The position numbers and the translations under genes are program-made. Below, piece after piece: positions 8,231-14,840 of a DNA stretch of 14,944 nt. Below the pieces are notes generated by a model that was not told the origin of the DNA, searched no databases, and worked only from the letters and a program-made list of their open reading frames with translations. The stretch comes from an uncultured Collinsella sp. GTDB lineage: Bacteria > Actinomycetota > Coriobacteriia > Coriobacteriales > Coriobacteriaceae. Location of the stretch: positions 1 to 14,944 of the forward strand of contig CAUDVX010000042.1 in the NCBI GenBank assembly GCA_958452935.1. The letters run 5' to 3'. Every line of letters begins with the position of its first letter. Positions within the stretch are counted from its first letter, which is position 1.

Positions 8231-8269
8231 GGTTCTCCCATCTATTCCGCGCACTCCGGTTGTGCTTGG

Positions 8270-8530
8270 CTATTGGTTGCGTCTGATGTGCAGGCCAAGG
8301 CACGTCAGCCCTGCTCCCGCCGTTGCGACGCCTACCGCAATGAGTTGCCGGGTGTCGCTCGTCTGAGCGAGCGGCTCGTTACGGCTGCCGCGATCAAGGC
8401 CCGAAAGGTCGACGGTCACTTCTGTGGCCGCCTGCGCTTGCTCTTGTTGAGCAAAGGCCATGGCAGGTGCGGACGCCAAGATGCCGACGATGGCGGCCAG
8501 TGCGATCGCCTTAGGACGTGGCGTGCGCAC
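8270..8530 (-). CDS. Small secreted protein with degenerate sortase-like C-terminal anchor
   Basis: Protein of 86 aa if started at GTG 8528-8530. The signal peptide has a basic RTPRPK end, a hydrophobic core (AIALAAIVGILA) and a probable cleavage at AFA|QQ near 27-28. The mature part is only about 35 residues. The tail LAQTSD (54-59), a hydrophobic span (62-80) and HIRR imitate a cell-wall sorting signal of LPXTG/LAXTG type, but the Gly is Ser and the Pro is Ala. It may therefore simply be a membrane protein with a C-terminal anchor. The start overlaps the end of the upstream gene by 20 nt, which suggests coupled translation. No strong ribosome site is seen. A longer frame to 8620 would bury the signal peptide under 30 extra residues, so it was not used. 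Function unknown. Confidence 0.6.
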   Translation of the reverse strand: MRTPRPKAIALAAIVGILASAPAMAFAQQEQAQAATEVTVDLSGLDRGSRNEPLAQTSDTRQLIAVGVATAGAGLTCLGLHIRRNQ

Positions 8531-9113
8531 CGGGCTCGACCGTCCAGGTGATGCTTGCCACTTGATCTCCCGTACCGGTGGCGTGGTAGATGTCACGCGT
8601 GACGCGGGCGACGTGGCCACTCACATTGAGCTTGATTTTGTCCGTTCCGTCGGCAATGCCCTGGTACTTCATGTCGAAGCTTGCGTCTTTGGAAAGATCG
8701 AGGCCCGTAGTCTGAGTCGCCGAGCTGGCATCCTTTTCTGCCTTATCGGGGCCAACCTTAAAATCGATGGAGTTCTGGGCCGAGCCCGTCTTTGCGTCTG
8801 CAACGATTGTCCAGTCGTTCTTGGCCGTGACCTTCATGTTGGTGACGTGGATGCCATATGCCGAGAGGTTGTCGATGGTAATCGTCTTGTCGGAGGGTCC
8901 TACAAGCGTTCCGTCGGCGTTGGCGGCAAAGGGGATGACCGTTGGCGCCTTAAACGAAACATTGCTAATGTCGGCCTTTACCGTCACATCGGTGGTTCCA
9001 ACGCGCACCTCTGCCATGGCCGCCGTTGGCGCGGCGCCCATCGCAAGTGCGAGCGTAAGCCCTGCGCCCACGGCGAGTGCCCTGGCTCCGCTCAGGTTCA
9101 TGGGTGTGTTCAT
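8511..9113 (-). CDS. Secreted beta-rich surface protein, unknown family
   Basis: Protein of 200 aa with a clear signal peptide (ARALAVGAGLTLALAMGAAP, cleavage after AMA at about residue 34). The mature protein is Thr/Asp/Lys-rich and strand-forming throughout. It has a DGTLVGPSDKTITIDNLS segment followed by HVTNMKVTAKNDW, and it ends in ASITWTVEPG. This layout ('neutral target value, then residues that fix neighbouring context') resembles small Ig-like secreted proteins found in Gram-positive surface or pilus-like operons, but no named family is certain. There are no cysteines and no anchor. The ATG at 9113 has AAAGGA about 7 nt upstream. The 87-bp gap before it contains a strong hairpin. Its immediate downstream partner is the small protein with a sortase-like tail. 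Confidence 0.75.
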   Translation of the reverse strand: MNTPMNLSGARALAVGAGLTLALAMGAAPTAAMAEVRVGTTDVTVKADISNVSFKAPTVIPFAANADGTLVGPSDKTITIDNLSAYGIHVTNMKVTAKNDWTIVADAKTGSAQNSIDFKVGPDKAEKDASSATQTTGLDLSKDASFDMKYQGIADGTDKIKLNVSGHVARVTRDIYHATGTGDQVASITWTVEPGAHATS

Positions 9114-9132
9114 AATCGATCCTTTCTGCTCG

Positions 9133-9151
9133 TCACGGACTGTTTCCGTGA
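9133..9151 (-). promoter_or_regulatory. 7-bp hairpin in the leader of the secreted surface protein gene
   Basis: TCACGGA (9133-9139) and TCCGTGA (9145-9151) are a perfect inverted repeat around a 5-nt loop. They lie about 20 nt upstream of the 9113 start codon and just before its AAAGGA ribosome site. No U-run follows on either strand, so it is not an intrinsic terminator. An mRNA stability or processing hairpin that raises output of the downstream gene, or an operator, are the options. No convincing promoter was seen in this 87-bp gap. Confidence 0.4.
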
Positions 9152-9200
9152 TGGTTGGACGAATGGGGACAGGGTGTGGCCCCTGCGAGCGCGTAGGCCA

Positions 9201-9710
9201 CTAGCCTTCTGCCTGGGCCACTCGCACTTTGACGCGCGTCGGATTGCCGTGAGTGTCGTAGGTCTTGGCATCGAGTGCCTGAATCTCGATATATGCCTCG
9301 CCTTCTTGGATATCGCCGGCGGGGCAGGTCTCAACCGTCTTGCCGGCTTCGACCACACCGGACTCATAGATGGTCTCGTCGTTTTGAATCACGCGGAAGC
9401 GCTGGGGAAACTTGTTGTCTTGGACGTTTTGCACGTTGACACGCAACTTGCCGCCTTCCTGCAACTGTGCGACCGGCGCGACCGAGATCGTCATCATGTT
9501 GTCGCGGACGATGGCGTCGAGCTCATCCTGGATTTCTTGGCGCGATTTACCCTCTGCCGTCGTGACCGAGGCGCCCGCTTCGGGTACGGGCTGCGACTGC
9601 CAGGCGTATAGCCCTACGGCGATGAGGGCGCAGACGATAGCCAGGCAGACAACGACGAGTTTCTTGCGACGCCCCGGTCCTGCAAGGCGGGGCGGCTTCT
9701 TCGCACTCAT
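9201..9710 (-). CDS. Membrane-anchored extracellular protein of envelope cluster
   Basis: Protein of 169 aa with a basic N-terminus (RRKK), one membrane span at about 18-36 (LVVVCLAIVCALIAVGLYAW) and the rest predicted outside. The outer part (about 70-165) is a compact beta-sandwich-like domain. It has LRVNVQNVQDNKFPQRFRV, then ETIYESGVVEAGKTVE and a YIEIQALD strand. The 'IYESG.VEAGK' turn recalls small membrane-bound Ig-like proteins in Firmicutes surface operons. That likeness is by eye and not a family assignment. The span could instead be an uncleaved signal anchor. The ATG (9708-9710) overlaps the upstream stop as ATGA, and AAGGA lies six bases before it, so it is translationally coupled to the 98-aa gene. 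Confidence 0.7.
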   Translation of the reverse strand: MSAKKPPRLAGPGRRKKLVVVCLAIVCALIAVGLYAWQSQPVPEAGASVTTAEGKSRQEIQDELDAIVRDNMMTISVAPVAQLQEGGKLRVNVQNVQDNKFPQRFRVIQNDETIYESGVVEAGKTVETCPAGDIQEGEAYIEIQALDAKTYDTHGNPTRVKVRVAQAEG

Positions 9711-10003
9711 GCGGCGTCCTTGGTGGTGTAGACGCGTGCGAACGTGGACGGGTCCGCTCCAAAGAGCATGTGAAGCATCAGGCGGCGCGAGTAGATGAGC
9801 TCGTCGAAGTCGTGAGGAAGCTCGATTTTGTGGATACGCGCGATGTGGTGGGCGAGCGCCGAGAACGACTCGGGGTCGCAGATAACATCGGTGGTGACGT
9901 GGTAGACCGCCGTATCGGGGAACGCCTCTTCGTCGAAAGGCAGGAGATAGGGATCGTCGTCGACCTCGATGGCGACGCCGTACTGGGGCCAGTAATATGC
10001 CAT
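9707..10003 (-). CDS. Conserved-looking 98-aa hypothetical cytosolic protein
   Basis: Small acidic protein, not recognised. It starts MAYYWPQYGVAIEVDDDPYL and has no signal peptide or membrane span. It contains a DPESFSALAHHIARIH helix and a C-terminal helix with SRRLMLHMLFG. The AIEVDDDP segment faintly recalls the acidic core strand of PD-(D/E)XK-like proteins, but the rest of such a site is absent. The ATG at 10001-10003 has GGGAGG five bases upstream. It is the first gene of the minus-strand envelope cluster and couples by ATGA overlap to the membrane-anchored protein. It may therefore be a cytosolic regulator or chaperone of that module, but this is a guess from position only. Confidence 0.65.
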   Translation of the reverse strand: MAYYWPQYGVAIEVDDDPYLLPFDEEAFPDTAVYHVTTDVICDPESFSALAHHIARIHKIELPHDFDELIYSRRLMLHMLFGADPSTFARVYTTKDAA

Positions 10004-10024
10004 GGGAACCTCCCTGCTTCTGGG

Positions 10025-10048
10025 GCCAAAACTTCCATTGGTTTTGGC
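10025..10048. repeat. 8-bp inverted repeat, candidate operator or leader hairpin
   Basis: GCCAAAAC (10025-10032) and GTTTTGGC (10041-10048) are perfect inverted repeats around an 8-base spacer. They end 22 bp upstream of the 98-aa gene start. It may be an operator for the envelope cluster or a hairpin in its leader. Spacing of about 16 bp between half-sites suits a dimeric regulator. No U-run follows, so it is not a terminator. Confidence 0.4.
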
Positions 10049-10076
10049 TGTTGATGCCGACCGTATCAGTCGCTAC

Positions 10077-10113
10077 TTGACCAATTTCTGACCAAATGCT
10101 TGACGGATTGACA
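10077..10113 (+). repeat. Cluster of TGAC-centred direct repeats with possible -35 boxes
   Basis: TGACCAA occurs at 10078-10084 and 10089-10095, exactly 11 bases apart, or one helical turn. Two further TTGAC motifs follow at 10100-10104 and 10108-10112, the last as a perfect TTGACA -35. Direct repeats on one face of the helix suggest binding by a tandem regulator, possibly controlling the lactate-type operon. Good -10 partners at 17 bp are missing. Confidence 0.35.
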
Positions 10114-10349
10114 TCTCCGCAGGTAAAAGATGGTAAAAATTACTTCAACTTTTTTCGAGCGACAATTGCGTGGTCGCTGGCGGTAAAGCGACATGTGTCA
10201 AAAGCATCGTCTGCCGAGGAAACCTTGCCGCTCGCCGAATTGCACGAACGTAAAAATCGCCAATTATGGAGACGGTCTCGAACACGTCGACGAAACGATG
10301 CGGTAACATCTCCCTGCAAACACTGTAGTTAGCTAAAGGGGGAGTTCGC

Positions 10350-11951
10350 GTGTCGGCAACCATCAAACCCTTCACCGACGAGTTCGAAGAGTATGGCCGC
10401 GATGAGTCTCGCACATCGGGCGAGGCCTCGAGCATCTCGTTTCCGACAACGGGGGACGAGGTGCGCGCCATTTTGAAAAAGCTCCATGCCGAGCGTGTCC
10501 CGGTGACGGTTCAGGGCGCCCGGACCGGTCTTGCCGCCGGCGCCGTGCCTCATGGCGGTCACATTCTCAATACTTCCCGCATGAATCGCTACCTAGGCAT
10601 TCGCCGCGATGAGCAGGGCCGCTTTCTTTTGCGTGTGGCGCCCGGCGTCGTGTTGTCTGAGCTGCGCAAGCAACTGGGCAAGAAAGTGCTTCCGACTGCC
10701 GGCTGGGACCAGGCATCGCTTGAGGTCTACGAGGAGTTCCAGGAAGCTCCCGAGCAATTCTTTCCTACCGATCCCACCGAGGCATCTGCCTGCCTGGGCG
10801 GTATGGCGGCATGCAACGCTTCCGGCGCCCGTAGCTACGCTTACGGCCCCATGCGCCCTCACGTCACGGGCCTTCATGTCGCGCTGACCGATGGCGACCT
10901 GCTCGAGCTTCACCGTGGCGAGGTTTTTGCACAGGGTCGTCGCCTTTCGCTCGTCACGGTGCAGGGCCGCACGCTCGAGCTCGACCTTCCCGACTACACC
11001 ATGCCCAAGACCAAAAATGCTTCGGGCTATTTCGTTGCTGACGATATGGATGCCATCGATCTGTTTATCGGTGCGTGTGGCACACTCGGCGTCATCACCG
11101 AGCTCGAGATTGCCCTGCAGGCGGCGCCTGCGGTCGTTTGGGGCGTGAGCTGCTTCTTTGACAGCGAAGACAAGGCCGTGTCCTTCACCGATTCCGTGCG
11201 TCCCGTCCTGTCCCACGCGGCTGCCATCGAATATTTCGATGCGGGCGCCCTGGATATCCTGCGTCGTCAGCGTGAGCAGTCGACCGCGTTCGCCTCGCTG
11301 CCGGCGCTCGACAAAGACGCCAAGGTCTGTGTCTACGTGGAGCTCGACTGCGACGACGAAGCCCAGGCGACTGAGGAGCTGCATCACTTGGGGTGGGTGC
11401 TAGAGCTTGCGGGCGGCAGCGACGATGCGACATGGGTCGCGCGCACCGAGGTCGATCGCGAGTGTCAGCGATTCTTCCGCCATGCGGTGCCCGAGAGCGT
11501 CAACATGCTCATCGACGAGCGTCGCCGCACGGATCCCACCATCACCAAACTGGGCTCGGACATGTCGGTGCCCAACGCACGCTTGGCCGATGTCATCGCC
11601 CTTTATCGCAGCACGTTGGCCGAAAGTGGGCTTGAATCTGCCGCCTGGGGGCACATCGGTAACAACCATCTGCATGTGAACATTCTGCCGCGCGATGCGC
11701 AGGATTACCGCCGCGGCGGAGAACTCTTTGCCCAGTGGGCTTCCGAGGTCACGGCCATGGGCGGCGCCGTCTCCGCCGAACACGGCGTCGGCAAGATCAA
11801 GGCGGGCTTCTTGGAGACGATGTACGGTCACGAGGCCATGGTCGAGTCGGCGCGGCTCAAGCTCCAGCTCGATCCTGCCGGGCAGCTGGGTCGCGGTAAC
11901 CTGTTTTCGGAGAAGCTCTTGGATGAGCTCGTCCAGAAAGGGGGCGCGTGA
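10350..11951 (+). CDS. GlcD/LctD-type FAD-linked 2-hydroxyacid (lactate) dehydrogenase
   Basis: Protein of 533 aa, the usual length or slightly above for the family. The N-terminal FAD-binding type-4 (PCMH) domain spans about 28-260, with VTVQGARTGLAAGAVP (52-67), PTDPTEASACLGGMAACNASG (139-159) and KNASGY (222-227). The C-terminal FAD-oxidase domain carries GHIGNNHLHVN (434-444) and SAEHGVGKIK (475-484). Their histidines and Glu-His pair are the conserved active-site/metal residues of GlcD and D-lactate dehydrogenases. It should oxidise a 2-hydroxy acid, most likely lactate, and pass electrons to the ETF encoded next to it. The start is GTG 10350, with GGGGGAG five bases upstream. Its end overlaps the 5' edge of the etfB region by a few bases if GTG 11948 were used. 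Stereospecificity and exact substrate cannot be read from the sequence. Confidence 0.88.
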   Translation: MSATIKPFTDEFEEYGRDESRTSGEASSISFPTTGDEVRAILKKLHAERVPVTVQGARTGLAAGAVPHGGHILNTSRMNRYLGIRRDEQGRFLLRVAPGVVLSELRKQLGKKVLPTAGWDQASLEVYEEFQEAPEQFFPTDPTEASACLGGMAACNASGARSYAYGPMRPHVTGLHVALTDGDLLELHRGEVFAQGRRLSLVTVQGRTLELDLPDYTMPKTKNASGYFVADDMDAIDLFIGACGTLGVITELEIALQAAPAVVWGVSCFFDSEDKAVSFTDSVRPVLSHAAAIEYFDAGALDILRRQREQSTAFASLPALDKDAKVCVYVELDCDDEAQATEELHHLGWVLELAGGSDDATWVARTEVDRECQRFFRHAVPESVNMLIDERRRTDPTITKLGSDMSVPNARLADVIALYRSTLAESGLESAAWGHIGNNHLHVNILPRDAQDYRRGGELFAQWASEVTAMGGAVSAEHGVGKIKAGFLETMYGHEAMVESARLKLQLDPAGQLGRGNLFSEKLLDELVQKGGA

Positions 11952-11953
11952 AG

Positions 11954-12769
11954 ATGAGCGATTTCCATATGGTGGTGTGCGTCAAGGCAGTGCCGGGCAG
12001 CACCGAGGTCAAGATGGATCCCAAGACCAATACCATCGTGCGCGATGGCAAGCAGGCGGTCATTAACCCGTTCGATGCGAGCGCTTTGGAATGCGCGCTG
12101 GCGCTGAAGGATGACTTTATCGGCTTTGGCATGGACGTGCGCGTAACGGTGGTGTCGATGGGCATCCCCGCGACCGAATCGCTATTGCGCGACTGCATCG
12201 CCCGAGGCGCCGATGACGCACTGCTGCTAACTGATCGCGCCTTTGCAGGTGCCGATACCCTGGCAACCACCTATGCCCTCAAGTGCGGCATCGAGGCACT
12301 CGACGAGGACTTCGACCTGCTCATCTGCGGCAAGATGGCGGTGGACGGCGATACGGCCCAGATTGGTCCCGAGCTTGCCGGTGCCTTTGAGATTCCCTGC
12401 GTGACCGACGTGAGCTGCGTGCAGAGCGCGGGCTTTACGACCTGTGGTTCACTGGCGCTTGTTCACGGCTGCGATGCCGGCGAGGAGACGGTCTATCTTG
12501 AGATGCCGTGCGCGATGACGACCGCCAAGGAGATTGGCCAACTGCGCATGCCGAGCATTGCCGGTATTCGTGCGGCCGAGGAGGCGGACGTGCGCGTGGT
12601 CAACGCTGCCGACGTGCATGCCGACCCCGCGCGCTGCGGCCTTGCCGGCTCGCCGACACAGGTCGTGCGATCGTTTGTGCCCGACCGCGACCAGACGTGC
12701 GAGGCCGTTGAAGGAACGGCGTCCGAGCAGGCGGCAAAACTTGCCAAGATTATCGAGGGGATGGCATAG
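11954..12769 (+). CDS. etfB: Electron transfer flavoprotein beta subunit (LctB-like)
   Basis: Protein of 271 aa. The start VVCVKAVPGS, NPFDASALE (38-46), GADTLATTYAL (99-109) and CGKMAVDGDTAQIGPELAG (125-143) are hallmark ETF-beta segments. The DGDTAQ.GP loop contacts the flavin or nucleotide. LRMPSIAGIRAA near 198-209 matches the position of the family's 'R.P' signature. It forms the heterodimer with EtfA and, in confurcating complexes, carries the NAD-reducing flavin. Whether it keeps the bifurcating-type residues needs an alignment. ATG 11954 was chosen, with GGGGG nine bases upstream. GTG 11948 would give two more residues and overlap the dehydrogenase stop. It abuts etfA with no gap, so the three genes are one operon. 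Confidence 0.88.
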   Translation: MSDFHMVVCVKAVPGSTEVKMDPKTNTIVRDGKQAVINPFDASALECALALKDDFIGFGMDVRVTVVSMGIPATESLLRDCIARGADDALLLTDRAFAGADTLATTYALKCGIEALDEDFDLLICGKMAVDGDTAQIGPELAGAFEIPCVTDVSCVQSAGFTTCGSLALVHGCDAGEETVYLEMPCAMTTAKEIGQLRMPSIAGIRAAEEADVRVVNAADVHADPARCGLAGSPTQVVRSFVPDRDQTCEAVEGTASEQAAKLAKIIEGMA

Positions 12770-13975
12770 ATGAGCGGACTGATTATCGATAGCGAAGCCT
12801 GTATCGGCTGCGGTCGCTGCGTTCGCGCCTGTGCCTCGGGCGGCATCGTAGTGGAAGGCGAGCGGCCCAACCGTTGCGCCCGCGTAACCGACGGCTGCAT
12901 CCTATGCGGTGGGTGCGTCGACGCCTGCCCCGTCATCGCCATCTCGATTGAGCGTGACGAGGCTGCTGGCGCGGTGGACCTTGATGCATATCGAGACATT
13001 TGGGTATTCGTGCAGACCGACGAGCACGATACGGTGACTCCCGTTGCCTATGAGCTCATGGGCAAGGGCCGCGAGCTTGCCGATGCTCGTGGTTGCCGTC
13101 TGGTGGCATTGGTCGGCATGAGCCCCGAGAGCTCTCTCGGTGACCTGGAGCATCTGGTTTGCGCCGGTGCAGACGAGGTCCTGGTCTGTCGCGACGAGCG
13201 CCTGCGCCAGAACGATGCGGAGGTTTACGCCCGGCTGATCTGCGATTTGGTGGCAGAGCGCAAGCCCGAGGCCATTCTGTACGGTGCGACCGCCTTTGGC
13301 CGCGAATTGGCACCCGGCGTTGCCGTGCGTTTGCAGACGGGCCTTACGGCTGACTGCACCGTACTTTCGATGGATACGGAGACGGGGCTGCTGCAACAGA
13401 CGCGTCCGGCGTTTGGCGGCAACCTGATGGCCACCATCGTCTGCCCCAATCATCGTCCTCAGATGGCAACGGTGCGTCCCGGCATCTTTAAGGCGCCCGA
13501 CTTTGACTACGGCCGCTCCGGCACGATCACCCAGATATCGCTTGCGGATGATGCTAAGGCTCGTGTCGAGATCTCGATTCCCGCCGAGGAGTGGGGGCAG
13601 CAGGCATCAATTGCCGATGCCGAGCGCCTGGTCGTGGTGGGTCGCGGTATTGGTTCCAAGAAAAACCTGCCGCTGATGCGAAGGCTCGCCGAGGCTCTGG
13701 GTGCCGAGCTTGGCTGCACGCGACCTGTCGTGGAGGCCGGCTGGTTGGAGTATCGCCACCAGATTGGCCAGACGGGCGTATCGGTTTCGCCCAAGCTTCT
13801 CGTGAGTATCGGTGTTTCGGGCGCCATCCAGCATCTTGCCGGCATCGGTGGGGCGGAGTGCATTATCGCCATCAACGAGGACCCGGATGCCCCCATCTTT
13901 GGTGCTGCCCAGTATAAGGTTGTCGGCGATGCCGTCGAGGTCGCCGAGGAGCTGCTGGCCCAGCTTGAGCGCTAG
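12770..13975 (+). CDS. etfA: Electron transfer flavoprotein alpha subunit with N-terminal 2x[4Fe-4S] ferredoxin domain (LctC-like)
   Basis: Protein of 401 aa, longer than a plain EtfA (about 310-330) by a ferredoxin domain. Cluster ligands are C11-x2-C14-x2-C17-x3-C21 and C43-x2-C46-x2-C49-x3-C53-P, so eight Cys for two [4Fe-4S] clusters. The first motif has Ala in place of the usual Pro after its last Cys. The ETF-alpha part follows from about 75. It has QTRPAFGGNLMATI (210-223) and the canonical FAD region with GWLEYRHQIGQTG (324-336), VSPKLL, SGAIQH (350-355) and NEDPDAPIF (369-377). Ferredoxin-fused EtfA is found in electron-bifurcating ETFs such as the LctC of acetogen lactate dehydrogenase. 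ATG 12770 directly follows the etfB TAG. The gene's TAG overlaps the stop of the opposing HD gene. Confidence 0.9.
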   Translation: MSGLIIDSEACIGCGRCVRACASGGIVVEGERPNRCARVTDGCILCGGCVDACPVIAISIERDEAAGAVDLDAYRDIWVFVQTDEHDTVTPVAYELMGKGRELADARGCRLVALVGMSPESSLGDLEHLVCAGADEVLVCRDERLRQNDAEVYARLICDLVAERKPEAILYGATAFGRELAPGVAVRLQTGLTADCTVLSMDTETGLLQQTRPAFGGNLMATIVCPNHRPQMATVRPGIFKAPDFDYGRSGTITQISLADDAKARVEISIPAEEWGQQASIADAERLVVVGRGIGSKKNLPLMRRLAEALGAELGCTRPVVEAGWLEYRHQIGQTGVSVSPKLLVSIGVSGAIQHLAGIGGAECIIAINEDPDAPIFGAAQYKVVGDAVEVAEELLAQLER

Positions 13976-14784
13976 GCGCGCGCCAGCCAGTAGCGCATCT
14001 CGTCCTTTAGGCGTTCCCAGGTCGCTTGCGTGGCGGGATCGGTAAAGGGGTACGTAATGCCAAAGGGCGCGTCGAGCAGGCGGTAGATATCGCCCTGCTC
14101 GCGCGCCAGCGTGCGGCTCGCTGGATAGACGAGCTCAAACATAAAGCAGATGAGCCCCACCAGGTAGTCTGCGGGCTCGTCGCGTTCATCGCGTGCGACG
14201 CAGCGGCGCTCGTCAAAGGCAGCCAGCGTCGGTGCCGAGAAGTGGCTGGCAAGAAATGCGTCCTCGTCCACCTTGAGGATAGTGTCGACGGTGCTGTCGG
14301 CGATGGTGCGCATAATGTCGATCTTGTCGCCATCGCGCACGATATCGCAGAAGCGCCGTGTACACTCGTCGAGTTGTGCCGGCAGGCGAAAGTCGCTGTG
14401 ATAGGCGATGCTCGCGCGGATGAGCTCATCTTCTGCCGGGTCATCGATAAAGTCGCGGATGCTTGTTGTGGCAGGTGCGTCGTCGGGGCTCTCGCCAAAG
14501 AGGACCTCGACGCCCAACGCCGCATGGCTCATGCTCTCAGCATCCTTAAACGTGTCCCAGCGCCGCAGCTGCTCAAAGCGGCCCATATCGTGCAGCAGGC
14601 CGCAAAGCCAGGCCAGGTCAATATCCTCTGTCGACCAGCCCTGCTCACGCGCCACGGCATCACATGCCTCGGCAACGTGGTACGTATGCTCGATTTTGAG
14701 TGCGATGCGCGGATTGGCGGCATCGTAAGCATCGGTATAGCGTTTGAAGGCCGCGGTCGCCCGGCCCCGATCGATAGCTGTCAT
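13972..14784 (-). CDS. HD-domain metal-dependent phosphohydrolase
   Basis: Protein of 270 aa. The metal ligands of the HD superfamily are in order: H33/H36 (IEHTYHV), the HD pair H65-D66 in LLHDMGRFEQ, H87 (SHAALG), H129 (AYHSDF) and an RDGDKIDIMR motif at about 150-159. It should hydrolyse a phosphoester bond, possibly of a nucleotide, and there is no fused sensor or synthetase domain to name the substrate. It has no signal peptide or membrane span, so it is cytosolic. The start is ATG 14784, with AGGAAG just upstream. Its TAG stop and that of etfA share CTAG at 13972-13975, so the two genes converge with a 4-bp overlap. No link to the lactate operon is evident beyond position. Confidence 0.85.
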   Translation of the reverse strand: MTAIDRGRATAAFKRYTDAYDAANPRIALKIEHTYHVAEACDAVAREQGWSTEDIDLAWLCGLLHDMGRFEQLRRWDTFKDAESMSHAALGVEVLFGESPDDAPATTSIRDFIDDPAEDELIRASIAYHSDFRLPAQLDECTRRFCDIVRDGDKIDIMRTIADSTVDTILKVDEDAFLASHFSAPTLAAFDERRCVARDERDEPADYLVGLICFMFELVYPASRTLAREQGDIYRLLDAPFGITYPFTDPATQATWERLKDEMRYWLARA

Positions 14785-14802
14785 AATGACTTCCTAAAAA
14801 GC

Positions 14803-14822
14803 TGTGTCTTTCTGTGTCTTTC
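14803..14822. repeat. Perfect 10-bp tandem repeat in the leader of the HD gene
   Basis: TGTGTCTTTC occurs twice back to back (14803-14812 and 14813-14822). It reads GAAAGACACA twice on the minus strand, 18-37 nt upstream of the HD gene start. A 10-base period places both copies on the same helical face, suiting a regulator. Slippage giving copy-number variation is the alternative. Confidence 0.45.
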
Positions 14823-14834
14823 GATCCGGTGGCA

Positions 14835-14840
14835 ATTGTA
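14835..14840 (-). promoter_or_regulatory. Candidate -10 box for the HD gene
   Basis: Minus-strand TACAAT (5/6 match) would start transcription near 14828, giving a leader of about 44 nt that contains the tandem repeat. The best -35 (CCGACA, 4/6) is only 15 bp away, shorter than usual. The remaining bases to 14944 show no other gene or convincing element. Confidence 0.35.

Larger units (their letters stand above)
10004..10349. promoter_or_regulatory. 346-bp divergent intergenic region with short repeats; no gene seen
   Basis: This gap separates the minus-strand envelope cluster from the plus-strand dehydrogenase/ETF operon. From left to right it holds an inverted repeat (10025-10048), a cluster of four TGAC-containing repeats (10077-10113), two GGTAAAA repeats ten bases apart (10122-10138) and a 6-bp hairpin AGCGAC/GTCGCT (10158-10163/10173-10178). 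No long open frame with a ribosome site was found. A plus-strand promoter probably lies here, leaving a long leader of up to about 200 nt. Candidate boxes are TTGACG (10100-10105) with TAAAAG (10124-10129), or TTGCAC (10240-10245) with a poor -10. None is strong. No known riboswitch was recognised in the leader. Confidence 0.4.

Noticed and set aside
9170..9185. CAGGG/CCCTG hairpin
   Set aside because: A 5-bp stem in GC-rich DNA is expected by chance, and no U-run follows.
9707..10003. PD-(D/E)XK nuclease in the 98-aa protein based on AIEVDDDP
   Set aside because: Only one acidic strand is visible, and the rest of the catalytic pattern is missing.
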